NCBI RefSeq assembly: GCF_014698795.1
Contig: NZ_JACJTR010000020.1
Coordinates: 62,001-126,000 of the forward strand
Direction of reading: 5' to 3'
Origin: Nostoc sp. FACHB-892
Lineage (GTDB): Bacteria > Cyanobacteriota > Cyanobacteriia > Cyanobacteriales > Nostocaceae
DNA: 64,000 nt
Below the pieces are notes generated by a model. That model was not told where the DNA came from. It saw nothing but the letters and a program-made list of their open reading frames with translations, and made no database searches. The position numbers and the translations under genes were made by a program. This document shows, piece after piece, positions 46,636 to 57,186 of this stretch (its first letter is position 1; every line of letters starts with the position of its first letter).

Positions 46636-46959
46636 ATGGGATTCTTCGATTCTGAGATAATTCAGCAAGAAGCAAAACAACTGTTTGAGGATTATCAAGC
46701 GCTAATCAAGCTTGGTAACAACTACGGCAAATTTGACCGCGATGGCAAAAAGTTGTTTATCGAGCAAATGGAAGCCATGATGGATCGATATCGCATCTTT
46801 ATGAAGCGCTTCGAGCTATCAGAAGACTTTATGGCACAAATGACAGTAGAACAACTGAAAACGCAATTAGGTCAGTTCGGTGTCACCCCGCAACAAATGT
46901 TTGACCAAATGCACCTTACTTTAGAACGGATGAAAGCCGAGTTAGAAAAACAAGCTTAA
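46636..46959 (+). CDS. DUF1825 protein
   Basis: 107 residues. MGFFDSEIIQQEAKQLFEDY and the following YGKFDRDGKKLFIEQMEAM match the cyanobacterial DUF1825 family, and LSEDFMAQMTVEQLKTQL completes it. Helical and acidic, no membrane span, length normal. Function unknown. Confidence 0.9.
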   Translation: MGFFDSEIIQQEAKQLFEDYQALIKLGNNYGKFDRDGKKLFIEQMEAMMDRYRIFMKRFELSEDFMAQMTVEQLKTQLGQFGVTPQQMFDQMHLTLERMKAELEKQA

Positions 46960-46961
46960 CA

Positions 46962-47030
46962 AGAGTTAGGAGTTAGGAGTTAGGAGTTAGGAGTTCTCAA
47001 TCAACTCATAACTCATAACTTATCACTCCT
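46962..47030. repeat. Heptad repeats in both orientations between convergent genes
   Basis: Five AGTTAGG units (46962-46995) are followed by CATAACT/CCTAACT units in the other sense (47003-47030), so the tract can fold back on itself. It separates DUF1825 from the penicillin-binding protein gene. Confidence 0.8.
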
Positions 47031-47034
47031 AACT

Positions 47035-48960
47035 TTAATTTGACTTGGGACGAGAAAACTGGGAAGGTGGCTTGAAGTTTTCTACTGGTACATTCTTAAG
47101 TGCCTTTTCCATAAAATCTTTCCAGATGGGAGCAACCATACCACCGCCTGTAGCACGGCTAGCTAATTGTCTGTTGTCGTCTCTCCCCACCCAGACAGCA
47201 GTTGTTAGTTGTGGCACAGTGCCAACATACCAAATATCCTTTTCTGACGAAGTTGTACCTGTCTTACCGGCACTGGGGCGACCGATGGCAGCACCTTTAC
47301 CTGTACCACTAGTAACTACCGATCGCATCACATCGATAATGGCTGCTGATGCCCAAGGGTCTAAAACCCTCTGGGGTTTAGGGGTGTTATCTAATAACAC
47401 GTTACCACTACTATCGGTGACACGGGCAATTACAGTTGGTGGAGATTGCCAGCCATAATTAGCAAAAGTAGCATAGGCACTAGCCATTTCTAGAGGAGTC
47501 ATACCAATTGCACCCAGAGGTAAAGAGGTAACTGGTTCCATCGGACTCATGATGCCCAAGGTACGGCAAGTTTCGATCACTCTATTCATGCCAATAGCCT
47601 TACCAATCTTGATCACGGGAATGTTGCGTGATTGGGCCAAAGCTGTGCGGATTGGCATCGGGCCGCTAAAACCCCCATCATAATTTCTGGGAAAGTACCG
47701 ACCATTACCATCTTGATAGCTGACTGGAGAATCTACCACCGTTGTGTCTGGACCATATTTACCAGTAGCAAAAGCAGCATAGTAGACAAACGGTTTAAAA
47801 GAAGATCCGGGCTGGCGTTGAGCTTGAGTTGCACGATTGAATTCACTAACCTTGGGATCTACACCGCCCACTAGTGCTTTAATAAAATGCGTGCGTGGGT
47901 CAATTGCTACCAAAGCGATTTGATTCTTAGATAATCCCTGCCCAAGCAGTGATTTATGCCACTTACCGACAGTTTCTTCTGCCATAATTTGGAAGTTGGC
48001 ATCAACTGTAGTTTGCACCCGCATCCCGCCTTTGAGTAGTGTTTCACGCCCAAACTTCTTAGCCAACTCCTGAGCTACAGTGTTGGTTATATAAGGTAGG
48101 GCACTACCTTGAAAGGATTTGATTTTACCAAGTTTGATTTCCTGCTTGAGCGCATTGTCGTACTCTGACTGGTTGATCCAGTTTAAATCCAGCATCCGCC
48201 CCAGCACTTCTTTTTGTTTCTGTTTTGCCAGCTTCATGCTCACAAAGGGGCTGAATTCTTCTGGTGCTTGGATCAAACCCGCCATCATTGCTGACTCACC
48301 CAAGGTTAAATATTCTGATGACTTATTAAAGTAACTGCGGGCTGCCGTTTGTACACCATAATTATTATGACCCCAATAAACTTGATTGAGGTACATTTCT
48401 AAAATTTGATCTTTGGTAAGAATTTGTTCTAATCGAATTGCTAGCACCCCCTCCGCTAACTTCCGGGTAAAGGCACGCTTGCGAGACAAAAACAGGTTTT
48501 TTACCAATTGCATAGTAACAGTAGAGCCACCTTCTTTGACTCCACCTGCTACAGCGTTAACTACTAAGGCCCGGCCAACACCACTGGGGTTAATACCGTG
48601 GTGATCGTAGAAGTGGCTATCTTCACTTGCTAATACTGCTCGTTTTAAATTCGGGGAAATTCTATCCAGGGGTACGACTTCTCGGTTGGCTTCCCCGTGG
48701 ATACTGGTTAAAAGTTTACCTTTAAGGTCATAAATGTAAGTTGTTTCTGAGGGAAAGAAATTACGTAGCTGTCTCACATCTGGCAAATTGCGGAAACTAA
48801 TGGCTAAACCAACCAGTCCTCCGGCTACAATGGAACTTGCCAGCATGGTGATTGACAGGAGAGTACCGCCAGCTACCTGACCGACTCCTTTCAAAAACTC
48901 AAAACCTGATGAAGCCCGACGTTGTGGCTGTTTATCTTCAAAAGTCCTAGAAGACGACAC
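47035..48960 (-). CDS. Class A penicillin-binding protein (transglycosylase/transpeptidase)
   Basis: 641 residues. A membrane anchor lies at about 27-53. The GT51 transglycosylase domain has Glu113 in LASEDSHFYDHHGIN and EGGSTVTMQLVKNLFLS. The transpeptidase domain has the Ser386-x-x-Lys389 motif (SSFK), the SRN triad and KTGTT. It makes and cross-links peptidoglycan. The length and order match cyanobacterial bifunctional PBP1-type proteins. Which of the several PBP1s it is cannot be told. Transcribed alone, divergent from tyrS. Confidence 0.95.
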   Translation of the reverse strand: MSSSRTFEDKQPQRRASSGFEFLKGVGQVAGGTLLSITMLASSIVAGGLVGLAISFRNLPDVRQLRNFFPSETTYIYDLKGKLLTSIHGEANREVVPLDRISPNLKRAVLASEDSHFYDHHGINPSGVGRALVVNAVAGGVKEGGSTVTMQLVKNLFLSRKRAFTRKLAEGVLAIRLEQILTKDQILEMYLNQVYWGHNNYGVQTAARSYFNKSSEYLTLGESAMMAGLIQAPEEFSPFVSMKLAKQKQKEVLGRMLDLNWINQSEYDNALKQEIKLGKIKSFQGSALPYITNTVAQELAKKFGRETLLKGGMRVQTTVDANFQIMAEETVGKWHKSLLGQGLSKNQIALVAIDPRTHFIKALVGGVDPKVSEFNRATQAQRQPGSSFKPFVYYAAFATGKYGPDTTVVDSPVSYQDGNGRYFPRNYDGGFSGPMPIRTALAQSRNIPVIKIGKAIGMNRVIETCRTLGIMSPMEPVTSLPLGAIGMTPLEMASAYATFANYGWQSPPTVIARVTDSSGNVLLDNTPKPQRVLDPWASAAIIDVMRSVVTSGTGKGAAIGRPSAGKTGTTSSEKDIWYVGTVPQLTTAVWVGRDDNRQLASRATGGGMVAPIWKDFMEKALKNVPVENFKPPSQFSRPKSN

Positions 48961-49133
48961 GGCGATTTTACTTCCTCATTTATAAAGTTAACTGTAATTG
49001 ATTGGACGAAGCAAGGCGGTTAATTTTTTGCAATTATAGTAGTTTGGCAGATGAGAAAGCGGATAAATTGCAAGTGTTTATAACCAACTTAACTTCTAGT
49101 GTGCAAAACATAGCTAACAGTGGATTTTCTAAT

Positions 49134-50324
49134 ATGACGCCAGATTTTGCTTGGCTGCGTCGTGGTGTAGTAGAAGTTTTCCCACAACCAGCTGATGTTA
49201 ACAGTGAAAGTCTAGAAAAGCTTTTGGTAACTACAAACCAACCTTTGAGGATCAAATTGGGCATTGACCCTACGGGTACTGATATTCATCTTGGTCATAG
49301 CATACCAGTACGGAAACTGCGAGCGTTTCAAGATGCAGGCCATATAGCAGTTCTAATTATTGGCGATTTTACAGCACGGATTGGCGATCCGACAGGTAAA
49401 TCTGAAGTGCGTCGTCAACTTACAGAAGCAGATGTAGCGCAAAATGCTCAGACTTATCTTGATCAAGTACGTCCTATCTTGGATTTTGACACACCAGGAA
49501 GGTTAGAGGTGCGTTATAACTCCGAATGGCTCTCTAAGCTCAACTTAGAGAAAATTTTGGAGTTACTCTCCACGATGACGGTGGGGCAAATGTTGGCTAA
49601 GGAAGGATTTGCCGATCGCTATAGAAAAGAGAATCCGATTTTTATCCATGAGTTCCTATACCCGTTAATGCAAGGTTTCGATTCCGTTGCTGTTGAGGCA
49701 GATGTGGAATTAGGAGGGACTGATCAAAAATTTAACATTGCTGTGGGCAGAGATTTGCAACGCCATTTTGGTCAAAAACCGCAGTTTGGGATGCTGCTGC
49801 CAATTTTGATTGGCACAGATGGGGTGCAAAAAATGTCCAAGTCTTTAGGTAATTATATTGGGTTATCAGAACATCCGGGGCACAAATATCAGAAGTTACA
49901 AGGAGTTCCAGATAATCTGCTGGAACAGTATTTTGAACTGCTGACGGATTTACCTTTAGATAAGCTGCCAGAAAATCCCCGCGATCGCCAGACACTTTTA
50001 GCATGGGAAATTGTCAAACAGTACCACGGCGAACAAGCAGCCCAAGAGGCCAAAGAAGCCGCTCAAAGTGGCGGAAAGGAAGGTGCAGTTCCAGAATTCT
50101 CTCTAGCTGAGGTATCGCAATTTCCTACTAAGTTAGCGTATATTCTCAATGTCACTGGTTTATGCAAAAGTACAGGGGAAGGTAAGAGAAAAATTCAAGA
50201 AGGTGGAGTGCGCTTAGATGGTGATCGCATTACCGATGTTGATACGACTTTTGCTGATCCTGCCCAGTTACAAGGTAAGGTTTTACAAGTTGGGAAAAAT
50301 AAGTTTGTGCGTTTAGTGGATTAA
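49134..50324 (+). CDS. tyrS: Tyrosyl-tRNA synthetase (TyrZ-like)
   Basis: 396 residues from the ATG at 49134 ([11 protein letters not shown]). The open frame extends 44 codons upstream, but that part has no family similarity and is read as leader. HLGH (family HIGH) occurs in [14 protein letters not shown] and KMSKS in [13 protein letters not shown]. The final 70 residues are an S4 RNA-binding domain ([19 protein letters not shown]). It charges tRNA-Tyr. pyrF follows directly, so the two are likely co-transcribed. Confidence 0.95.
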   Translation: MTPDFAWLRRGVVEVFPQPADVNSESLEKLLVTTNQPLRIKLGIDPTGTDIHLGHSIPVRKLRAFQDAGHIAVLIIGDFTARIGDPTGKSEVRRQLTEADVAQNAQTYLDQVRPILDFDTPGRLEVRYNSEWLSKLNLEKILELLSTMTVGQMLAKEGFADRYRKENPIFIHEFLYPLMQGFDSVAVEADVELGGTDQKFNIAVGRDLQRHFGQKPQFGMLLPILIGTDGVQKMSKSLGNYIGLSEHPGHKYQKLQGVPDNLLEQYFELLTDLPLDKLPENPRDRQTLLAWEIVKQYHGEQAAQEAKEAAQSGGKEGAVPEFSLAEVSQFPTKLAYILNVTGLCKSTGEGKRKIQEGGVRLDGDRITDVDTTFADPAQLQGKVLQVGKNKFVRLVD

Positions 50325-50345
50325 ATGGGGAATGGGGAATCGCAA

Positions 50346-51065
50346 ATGAACGCAGAAAAACAAATTATAGTGCCTTTGGATGTGTCGGATGAGCAAAGTG
50401 CGATCGCTCTTATAGATCAACTCCCGCAAGTGGTTTGGTGGAAAGTTGGCTTAGAGTTGTTTACCAGCACTGGCCCGAAAATTCTAGAAGTGCTAAAATC
50501 CAAGGAAAAACGCATTTTCTTGGATTTAAAGTTTCACGATATCCCAAACACAGTCGCTGGTGCTTGCCGTAGTGCTGCTTGTTACGGGGTAGATTTGTTG
50601 ACAATTCACGCTACTTGTGGGAAAGATGCTCTCAAAGCTGCAACCGAAGCGGCACAAGAAGGGGCTAACCAAGCAGGTATAAAACCGCCTAAATTAATTG
50701 CCATAACTTTATTAACGAGCATTTCTGCTAGACAGCTGGCGTTTGATTTAAAGATTCCCCTAGAGTTACCAGAATACGCCCTAGAAATGGCACTACTAGC
50801 TCAAGAGGCGGGATTGGATGGGGCAGTTTGTTCGCCCCAAGAGGCGGCACAACTACGGCAAACTTGTGGAGATGACTTTTTACTAGTTTGTCCGGGGGTT
50901 AGACCAACTTGGGCAGATAAAGGTGATCAAAAGCGATCGCTCACCCCAGCCGAAGCAATTATTGCTGGTGCAGATTATCTAGTGATTGGGCGTCCTATTA
51001 CTACTGCTACTGAGCCGGAGCTAGCCTGGAAGAGGATTTCTGATGAGTTAAGCACGGTAGCATGA
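50346..51065 (+). CDS. pyrF: Orotidine 5'-phosphate decarboxylase
   Basis: 239 residues from the ATG at 50346 ([13 protein letters not shown]). An in-frame ATG at 50325, touching the tyrS stop, would add seven residues from a GGGGAATGGGGAAT repeat, so I prefer the later one. [11 protein letters not shown] holds the catalytic Asp-x-Lys-x-x-Asp site, and CPGVRP and IGRPI bind phosphate. It makes UMP from OMP. It follows tyrS directly and overlaps the next gene by 4 bp. Confidence 0.96.
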   Translation: MNAEKQIIVPLDVSDEQSAIALIDQLPQVVWWKVGLELFTSTGPKILEVLKSKEKRIFLDLKFHDIPNTVAGACRSAACYGVDLLTIHATCGKDALKAATEAAQEGANQAGIKPPKLIAITLLTSISARQLAFDLKIPLELPEYALEMALLAQEAGLDGAVCSPQEAAQLRQTCGDDFLLVCPGVRPTWADKGDQKRSLTPAEAIIAGADYLVIGRPITTATEPELAWKRISDELSTVA

Positions 51066-51769
51066 AGCTAAAAGTCAGTGAAAAACTGGGGGATAGGGTG
51101 CAGAGTTTAGAGGAGAACAATCTTGCCTCTTCACTCAAGAAAAAAAATTATATTTGGCTTTTAGCTTGTGGCTTCTGGATTTTAGGATCAAATAGCTTTG
51201 CTTACCCAGCGTTCTCGATAACCCTCACCGCTAAACCCTCTGTGGTAGCAGAAAGGGAAACTGTCAACGAGGGGAAGGGGGCGAAGTCTTTATGTTCTGA
51301 GCAAAATTTAGAAACATTTACTATACAGCTACTGCAAGATTTACCTAGTTATACCAATCGCGCTAGTCAACGCGCCCGCCGCCTCAAAAGAAGCAGTGAT
51401 ATTTACACTTATATGCTAGTGGCAGGAAGACCTGAGTTTACACCTCTGCCCCTTAACCTTGAAGAATATAGTGCAGATGCATCTAAAAGCTCTGCATCAG
51501 GAGTTGAGCAAGTTTTTTTTACTACCTTAGAGCGGCAGTACATAGGAAATAAAGCGGTAGAATTGCAAGAATTCCACTGGCTATTGTTGACTAAAACTGA
51601 AATTGGTTGGCGTTTAGTGATGATGTTTTCTCAAATTGGTTCCTATTCAGCACAGCAGCCAATATCTCCGCCACGCGATAGTAGTAACGGCACTGTTGCC
51701 CAAGGGGTTAAAACTTGGTTACGCGATTGTCAAGCTGGAAGTGTACGAAGGATGCGATCGCCGAACTGA
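51062..51769 (+). CDS. Hypothetical exported protein
   Basis: 235 residues. It overlaps pyrF by four bases (ATGA), so it is translationally coupled. A hydrophobic segment at about 30-48 ([20 protein letters not shown]) follows a charged 28-residue start and could be an uncleaved anchor or a late signal peptide. The body has no family I recognise; residues about 75-235 include [20 protein letters not shown] and [20 protein letters not shown]. It is probably a periplasmic or surface protein of unknown function. Confidence 0.75.
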   Translation: MKLKVSEKLGDRVQSLEENNLASSLKKKNYIWLLACGFWILGSNSFAYPAFSITLTAKPSVVAERETVNEGKGAKSLCSEQNLETFTIQLLQDLPSYTNRASQRARRLKRSSDIYTYMLVAGRPEFTPLPLNLEEYSADASKSSASGVEQVFFTTLERQYIGNKAVELQEFHWLLLTKTEIGWRLVMMFSQIGSYSAQQPISPPRDSSNGTVAQGVKTWLRDCQAGSVRRMRSPN

Positions 51770-52291
51770 GCAATGGGATGATGTATACAAACATCTGCTG
51801 AAAAAGAATGTAGAGGTGTTTCAATGCAACGTCTCTACAAGCGTTTCAAGTAACACATAATTAATTGCTAGAGATATTTACACAGTAGTCCAGAAGTTAC
51901 ACGATTTTTACCATTTCCACTGTCAATGCGAAAATGTAATGTTTCGCATTAATCCAAAAATACTAATTAAGCAGCACTGACAATTTTACTGAGCTAGCTT
52001 AGTTAGAACGAGGCCGTTTTAATCAGTTTTGTTCTCCATTAATTTTCAAGCTAGATACTTGTTTTCAAACAAAATAAATATGCATAATTCAACTAGCTTG
52101 TATCAGTGTAATTGCGCCTATACCTTAGGGAGGATTTTCAGGAAAATAGCTGATAAATGGCGAAAAAAAGCAGACATTATTTAAAAACCAAAGCTGGCTT
52201 GAATTTAAGCGTTGTGACTCCTGTTTTTTGGCGATAACATGGAAATAGGTTTATTTCATACTTTTCAAACCGCATTTGGTGTCAGTTTTTT
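51770..52291. other. Intergenic region, nothing distinctive
   Basis: 522 bp upstream of the DUF370 gene. It has no supported gene and only short open frames. Confidence 0.5.
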
Positions 52292-52558
52292 ATGGAGATT
52301 CAATTAATCAACATCGGCTTTGGTAACATCGTGTCTGCCAACCGAGTAGTTGCCATTGTCAGTCCAGAGTCTGCCCCGATTAAGCGGATTATTACTGATG
52401 CACGGGACAGAGGTCAACTTATTGATGCAACTTACGGCCGTCGGACTAGGGCTGTAATTATTACCGATTCCAGCCATGTAATTCTGTCAGCAATTCAGCC
52501 AGAAACGGTAGCGAATCGCTTTGTGATTTCTCGCGATCATCAAACTGTAGATAATTGA
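52292..52558 (+). CDS. remA: DUF370 (RemA-like) protein
   Basis: 88 residues, conserved from the first residues ([20 protein letters not shown]) through [20 protein letters not shown] to [21 protein letters not shown]. In Bacillus, RemA/YlzA is a DNA-binding regulator of biofilm genes; in cyanobacteria the same family has unknown targets. The gene is followed by gmk on the same strand, 165 bp downstream, the same neighbour as in Firmicutes. Confidence 0.92.
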   Translation: MEIQLINIGFGNIVSANRVVAIVSPESAPIKRIITDARDRGQLIDATYGRRTRAVIITDSSHVILSAIQPETVANRFVISRDHQTVDN

Positions 52559-52723
52559 TTAGGAGTGGATTAACAATCTCATTTCTATTTGCACCATATC
52601 GGTAGTACCATGTGAATTAGATAAGTTTTATGTCACCCTTGCTACAAATTCTTTGGTCACTAGTGGGCTTGGGCAGGAACACAAGACTAATGAATAATAT
52701 CTATTGATTCACAGGTTGAAGGG

Positions 52724-53323
52724 ATGATGCCAGTTTTACCCATCCAGAGTATTGCTACTACCGAAGAATGCTTACATTTAGGCAGATTGATTGTTTTCAC
52801 TGGTCCTAGTGGGGTCGGTAAAGGTACTTTAATGCGATCGCTCCTACAACGTCATCCAGAACTTTATTATTCCGTATCCGTGACGACGCGTTCTCCCCGC
52901 CCAGGGGAAATCGATGGCAAAAATTATTACTTTATCAGCCGCAGTAAATTTGAACAATTAGTTGCTGAAGGTGAATTTTTAGAATGGGCAGAATTTGCTG
53001 GTAACTATTACGGCACTCCCCGTGAAGCTGTACTTAACCAAATTCATTCTGGCAAGTTGGTAGTGCTAGAAATTGAGTTAGAAGGCGCAAGACAAATTCG
53101 TGCTTCCTTTCCCAGTGCCCTTAGCATTTTTATTTTACCGCCTTCTTTTGATGAATTAGAGAAACGAATACGCTCTCGCGCCCAAGATTCTGAAGAAGCG
53201 ATCGCTCGTCGTTTACTCCGCGCCCAAGAAGAAATTAAAGCCGCAGATGAATTTGATATTCAAATCGTTAATGACGATTTTGAAACAGCTTTAAATGACA
53301 TTGAAATGGTTCTGTTTAAATAA
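52724..53323 (+). CDS. gmk: Guanylate kinase
   Basis: 199 residues. [20 protein letters not shown] is the P-loop, [12 protein letters not shown] and [16 protein letters not shown] form the GMP site, and [15 protein letters not shown] with RSRAQDSEE completes it. It makes GDP from GMP. The first ~18 residues are a short extension; ATG 52724 or 52727 both fit. It follows remA on the same strand. Confidence 0.96.
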   Translation: MMPVLPIQSIATTEECLHLGRLIVFTGPSGVGKGTLMRSLLQRHPELYYSVSVTTRSPRPGEIDGKNYYFISRSKFEQLVAEGEFLEWAEFAGNYYGTPREAVLNQIHSGKLVVLEIELEGARQIRASFPSALSIFILPPSFDELEKRIRSRAQDSEEAIARRLLRAQEEIKAADEFDIQIVNDDFETALNDIEMVLFK

Positions 53324-53386
53324 GTTAGGAGTTAGGAGTTAGAAGTTATGAATTTAAACTCTTAACTCCTAATTCCTAACTCCTCA
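53324..53386. terminator. Hairpin of heptad repeats between gmk and psaL
   Basis: GTTAGGAGTTAGGAGTTAG units (53324-53348) face TAACTCC/CCTAACT units (53361-53383), giving a long imperfect inverted repeat between convergent genes. It begins one base after the gmk stop. Likely a bidirectional terminator. Confidence 0.65.
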
Positions 53387-53394
53387 TTTCTAAA

Positions 53395-53916
53395 TTAACC
53401 AAATAATCCTTGAATTACTCCCAGGTTGCTAGTCAAAAAGTAAGCAACTACTGCACCGCCAATACCACCAATTAAGAAAGAACTGGCAAAGTTGTTCCAG
53501 CTTTCTTTAGAGTTAAAAGCATCTACTGGAGGGTTGGGTACAGTAACACTGGCAAGAGCTTTTGGAGGATTGCTATTGGCATAGAGAGATAGTCCCGCCG
53601 TCAGAATAACAATCAAGCCAATGGTTGCCAATAACCCAGCTAAGTTGGCATTATCTGTATCTCGCAGTGGGCCCAATTTGGCAAAGGGGCCAAATATCCA
53701 GTAACCATGAGCCATACCAACTTCTAAACCGCGTCTGGAAGGCGTTATACCAGGACGATAAGCTGGCAAATTATTGATGAACCACTTGCTCAAAGGAGAA
53801 GCATTAATCGGGGTTTCTAGATTACCCAGTTGCGGATCGCGGAATGCGGGAAAAACAACTTCCCGATTTCTGGGATCGCTAGGAAGATTTTTGGATGCAT
53901 CTACTGCTTGTGCCAT
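53395..53916 (-). CDS. psaL: Photosystem I subunit XI (PsaL)
   Basis: 173 residues. The N-terminal NLETPINASPLSKWFINNLP and YRPGITPSRRGLEVGMAHGY are diagnostic of PsaL, followed by hydrophobic helices at about 85-110 and 150-170. PsaL is the subunit through which cyanobacterial PSI trimers or tetramers form. It lies downstream of psaF-psaJ on the same strand, but a terminator-like hairpin and 240 bp separate them, so it may have its own promoter. Confidence 0.97.
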   Translation of the reverse strand: MAQAVDASKNLPSDPRNREVVFPAFRDPQLGNLETPINASPLSKWFINNLPAYRPGITPSRRGLEVGMAHGYWIFGPFAKLGPLRDTDNANLAGLLATIGLIVILTAGLSLYANSNPPKALASVTVPNPPVDAFNSKESWNNFASSFLIGGIGGAVVAYFLTSNLGVIQGLFG

Positions 53917-54030
53917 ATTTTATGTTCGCCTCTAAATTAGAATGGTGGCATTTTTATATTAATAATAATTGCGGCTAAAGATGTTTTTTGCGTAGGAAGT
54001 TTAGAAAAATTAATTTAGCTGCTTTCAAAA

Positions 54031-54073
54031 CTTTGAAACTCGCAAGCTGGTTTCAACATCACGAGTTTCAAAG
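54031..54073 (-). terminator. 12-bp stem between psaJ and psaL
   Basis: CTTTGAAACTCG (54031-54042) and CGAGTTTCAAAG (54062-54073) are perfect inverted copies with a 19-base loop. On the minus strand TTTTG follows. Likely ends the psaF-psaJ transcript before psaL. Confidence 0.65.
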
Positions 54074-54156
54074 AACTACTTTGTTAGTAGTTTAGTTAGT
54101 AGTTACTAATTAATTGCCAACTAACGGCTAACAAATTTTTAAATTCTGTCTTCAAC

Positions 54157-54291
54157 TTATGGTAATGGGTGGAAAAGTAGGTCAGGAAACCAGTAGTTAA
54201 CCAAAATCAATAAGACGGCTGTAAAAGACAAATTGACAAAAAGTAAAACTGGTCCCAAAGATAGATACTTAACGAAGTATTTCTGCTGCAT
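54157..54291 (-). CDS. psaJ: Photosystem I subunit IX (PsaJ)
   Basis: 44 residues, found by translating the gap between psaF and psaL. It begins [18 protein letters not shown], has one membrane helix (about 12-33), and ends [10 protein letters not shown], the highly conserved PsaJ C-terminus. PsaJ sits beside PsaF and helps bind carotenoids and chlorophyll at the PSI edge. A GGGAG ribosome site lies about 9 bases before the ATG. It follows psaF by 39 bp, the usual psaFJ operon. The N-terminus is less conserved and somewhat short. Confidence 0.95.
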   Translation of the reverse strand: MQQKYFVKYLSLGPVLLFVNLSFTAVLLILVNYWFPDLLFHPLP

Positions 54292-54330
54292 GAATTATTC
54301 TCCCAAATAAATCAAAAGTTGCGATCAGGG

Positions 54331-54828
54331 TTAGCGTGGCGAAACCGGAATTTCTGTATCTTTAGCTGTTAATTCGCCAGACAGAAATTCTTTTATGGCT
54401 GATACAGGCCAAGCAAAGCCCGACAGCATAATTGGTAGCGCCAAAGGAACTTCAATAATTACTTCTCTCATTTCCACGCTACCACCCTCTTTCTTGTTCG
54501 CTTGGAGGTAGGCACGACCTACCCAACCAATCCAACCAGCAATATAGAGGAACAGAATACTAGGGATCAAGAAGTCACCAGCATGATCTAGACGACCATC
54601 AACAATCAAGTGGGGATAACCTTCAGGGCCACACAGCTCTTGAGAATAACGCTCAAATCGCTTTATCCCTGATTGGGGGTCAGAGGTGGTATTACGGGCA
54701 TTAGCAGCTAGCTGTTGAAAAGCGGGATTGTCACTGCACGGTGTCAAATTAGCCCCTAGAGCTTTTGCTGGGGAGGTAAAATTGAACCAAAGACAAATCG
54801 CTAAAATCAAAGCAAACAATCGTCGCAT
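54331..54828 (-). CDS. psaF: Photosystem I subunit III (PsaF)
   Basis: 165 residues. A signal peptide ([22 protein letters not shown]) targets the N-terminus to the thylakoid lumen. [38 protein letters not shown] (part: [14 protein letters not shown]) and the [20 protein letters not shown] helix are typical PsaF. It forms part of the lumenal electron-donor side of PSI. First gene of psaF-psaJ. Confidence 0.97.
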   Translation of the reverse strand: MRRLFALILAICLWFNFTSPAKALGANLTPCSDNPAFQQLAANARNTTSDPQSGIKRFERYSQELCGPEGYPHLIVDGRLDHAGDFLIPSILFLYIAGWIGWVGRAYLQANKKEGGSVEMREVIIEVPLALPIMLSGFAWPVSAIKEFLSGELTAKDTEIPVSPR

Positions 54829-55125
54829 AGAGTTGTTTCCTTTTATTACAAAACAAAAAGTTGATTGTACAAAACGAAGCGGCTTGTACAGTTGTTTATT
54901 TGCATAACTAGGAAGTCATCATACTCTTGGGTGGGAACCGAGTAAAGTTTAAGTAAATAAAAGTTAAAGCTTCTCAACCAAAATGAGTGCTGAGTCCTGT
55001 TAGCAAATAGGTATGGTTTAGCCCGTAACGAGTGCTGAGTACAAGAATTGTTGTTGTAGGGTAGTAAGTAAGCAAGATTTTCTCTCCATTATTCCAGACT
55101 CCAGACTCAGTACTGATTACTCTCA
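54829..55125. other. Divergent psaF/tsaD promoter region
   Basis: 297 bp. AGTGCTGAGT occurs twice (about 54984 and 55030), the same decamer as at 14829. No gene. Confidence 0.5.
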
Positions 55126-56175
55126 ATGACAACCGTTTTAGCAATAGAAACCAGTTGTGATGAAACTGCCGTCGCAATTGTTAACAATCGTAAAGTTTGC
55201 AGTAGTATTGTATCCTCACAAATTCCAGTCCATCAGCAGTATGGCGGGGTAGTGCCGGAAGTAGCGTCTCGGCAGCACTTGGAAACAATAAATGTTGCGA
55301 TCGCACAAGCCCTAGAGCAAGCCCAACTAGACTGGGATAACATTGACGCAATTGCCGCTACTTGTGCCCCTGGGCTTGTAGGAGCGCTGTTAGTGGGGTT
55401 AACTGCTGCTAAAACCTTGGCGATGATACACAACAAGCCATTTTTGGGAGTTCATCACCTTGAAGGTCACATTTACGCAACTTATTTGAGCGAACCAAGT
55501 TTAAACCCCCCTTTCTTGAGTTTATTAGTTTCTGGCGGACATACAAGCTTGATTTATGTCAAAGATTGTGGTAAATACGAAACGTTGGGACAAACCCGTG
55601 ATGATGCTGCGGGTGAAGCCTTTGATAAAGTGGCGCGATTGTTAAAGCTTGGTTATCCGGGTGGCCCGGTGATTGACAAATTGGCGCAACAGGGTAATCC
55701 GCAAGCATTTGCTCTACCAGAAGGAAAAGTTTCTTTACCTGGTGGAGGCTTCCATCGTTATGATGCAAGTTTTAGTGGGTTAAAAACGGCTGTATTGCGT
55801 TTAGTGCAGCAGTTAGAGAAAGATGGTGGACAAGTACCAGTGGCAGATGTAGCAGCTAGCTTTCAGGAAACCGTAGCGCGATCGCTAACCAAAAGAGCGA
55901 TCGCCTGTGCCTTAGACTATGGTTTAGACACAATTGCTATTGGTGGCGGTGTAGCAGCTAATAGCGGATTGAGAAAAAATCTCCAAGCCGCCGCCCTTGA
56001 ACATAACCTACGCGTTTTATTCCCACCTCTAAAATTCTGTACCGATAACGCCGCCATGATCGGCTGTGCCGCCGCCGAACATCTCTCTCATGGTCATACA
56101 TCTCCCCTCACACTAGGCGTTGAGTCTAGGTTAGCTCTTACCCAAGTGATGAAGCTGTATCAACCTGTTGAATAG
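55126..56175 (+). CDS. tsaD: tRNA N6-adenosine threonylcarbamoyltransferase
   Basis: 349 residues. [14 protein letters not shown] is the ATP/metal N-terminal signature, [11 protein letters not shown] supplies the metal-binding His pair, and [13 protein letters not shown] follows. It transfers the threonylcarbamoyl group to A37 of ANN-decoding tRNAs. It works with TsaC/Sua5, which is encoded 5.6 kb downstream (61.7 kb). Divergent from psaF, an arrangement known in Nostoc. Confidence 0.97.
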   Translation: MTTVLAIETSCDETAVAIVNNRKVCSSIVSSQIPVHQQYGGVVPEVASRQHLETINVAIAQALEQAQLDWDNIDAIAATCAPGLVGALLVGLTAAKTLAMIHNKPFLGVHHLEGHIYATYLSEPSLNPPFLSLLVSGGHTSLIYVKDCGKYETLGQTRDDAAGEAFDKVARLLKLGYPGGPVIDKLAQQGNPQAFALPEGKVSLPGGGFHRYDASFSGLKTAVLRLVQQLEKDGGQVPVADVAASFQETVARSLTKRAIACALDYGLDTIAIGGGVAANSGLRKNLQAAALEHNLRVLFPPLKFCTDNAAMIGCAAAEHLSHGHTSPLTLGVESRLALTQVMKLYQPVE

Positions 56176-56224
56176 TCATTTGTCTTTTGTCATTTGTTTA
56201 GTTCCAATGCCCCATGCGCAATAA

Positions 56225-57136
56225 CTAATGACTATTGACTATCGACCGGATGTGACCAGCCACAGCATCCGGCTGTTCCAACATCGTCAGGTGTCCGCAA
56301 TCAGGAATTTCCAAAACATTGTCACCACAATATTGGAACAGTCTGTGAAAGCTAGCTAAATGGCGAACATACTTAGGTTCCATAACTTTATCTTCGGCAC
56401 CAGCCAAAAAATAAACTGGCTGCTTCAATTGGGATACTAACTCAGGTAAACGATTGATTTCTTCCTCAGTTGTGGAGTCTAACAGAGTTCTTAGAGCTGC
56501 TTCCGGGTCAGCCACAACGAAATCAATCAGGCGCTGACGTGCCCAATAACGCTCCAAAGGACGAACTACACTGGCTCTGGTAAATAGCAGATCAATCAAA
56601 GGCACTTGGGGCAGCCAACGCGGGCGGACTTGCAAAAATTTCTGACCCGCCGAGCGAAACTGCTCAAAGGCTTCTTTGAGGTAAATACCACCGCCAGCGT
56701 TGATACAGATAACTCCCTTAACACACTCAGGTATTTGATCTGCTCCCCAAAGAGCGATCGTGCCTCCCAAAGAGTGACCAATTAGCCAAGCACTGGTAAT
56801 ATTCAGTTGTTTCAGGAGAATTGCTAAATCCTTAGCATAGGCAACAGGAGTATAAAGAGAATCGATTGGTGATCCAAGTGCATTACTAGAGATGGCCGTC
56901 AGGCTTAGAGACGTTTCTGCTCGACTAACATCGGTTTTTACCTGGGACTGGGATTCACCAAAACCCCGCAAATCATAAGAAAGGCATTGCAAATCATCTG
57001 AGAGGCGGGAAATCACAGGTTGCCAATATCCACGGCTATTGAGCCAACCGTGGATAAATACTAAAGCATGGGGACAGGAGGTGGGAGCCGTTAGCTCGTA
57101 TGCGTGTGGAACGCCCAAGATTTCGATAGTTGCCAT
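56225..57136 (-). CDS. Alpha/beta hydrolase
   Basis: 303 residues from the ATG at 57136 (MATIEILGVPHAYELTAP); the open frame continues 37 codons upstream through a heptad repeat. HGWLNSRGYWQ holds the oxyanion region, LIGHSLGGTIALW the nucleophile elbow (GHSLGG), and GAEDKVMEPKYVR and CGHLTMLEQPDA supply the acid and the catalytic His. It is probably an esterase, lipase or C-C hydrolase; the substrate cannot be told. It lies downstream of the ACT-domain gene on the same strand. Confidence 0.88.
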   Translation of the reverse strand: MATIEILGVPHAYELTAPTSCPHALVFIHGWLNSRGYWQPVISRLSDDLQCLSYDLRGFGESQSQVKTDVSRAETSLSLTAISSNALGSPIDSLYTPVAYAKDLAILLKQLNITSAWLIGHSLGGTIALWGADQIPECVKGVICINAGGGIYLKEAFEQFRSAGQKFLQVRPRWLPQVPLIDLLFTRASVVRPLERYWARQRLIDFVVADPEAALRTLLDSTTEEEINRLPELVSQLKQPVYFLAGAEDKVMEPKYVRHLASFHRLFQYCGDNVLEIPDCGHLTMLEQPDAVAGHIRSIVNSH

Positions 57137-57186
57137 ACTTATATCGTACCCCCAAGGACGGGTGCGGCTAAATACGGAGTGTGAAG

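Noticed and set aside
46962-47030. CRISPR-like array
   Set aside because: Units are 7 bp in direct tandem without spacers.
49002-49133. 44-codon extension of TyrS
   Set aside because: No family similarity; the ATG at 49134 matches the usual start of this enzyme type.
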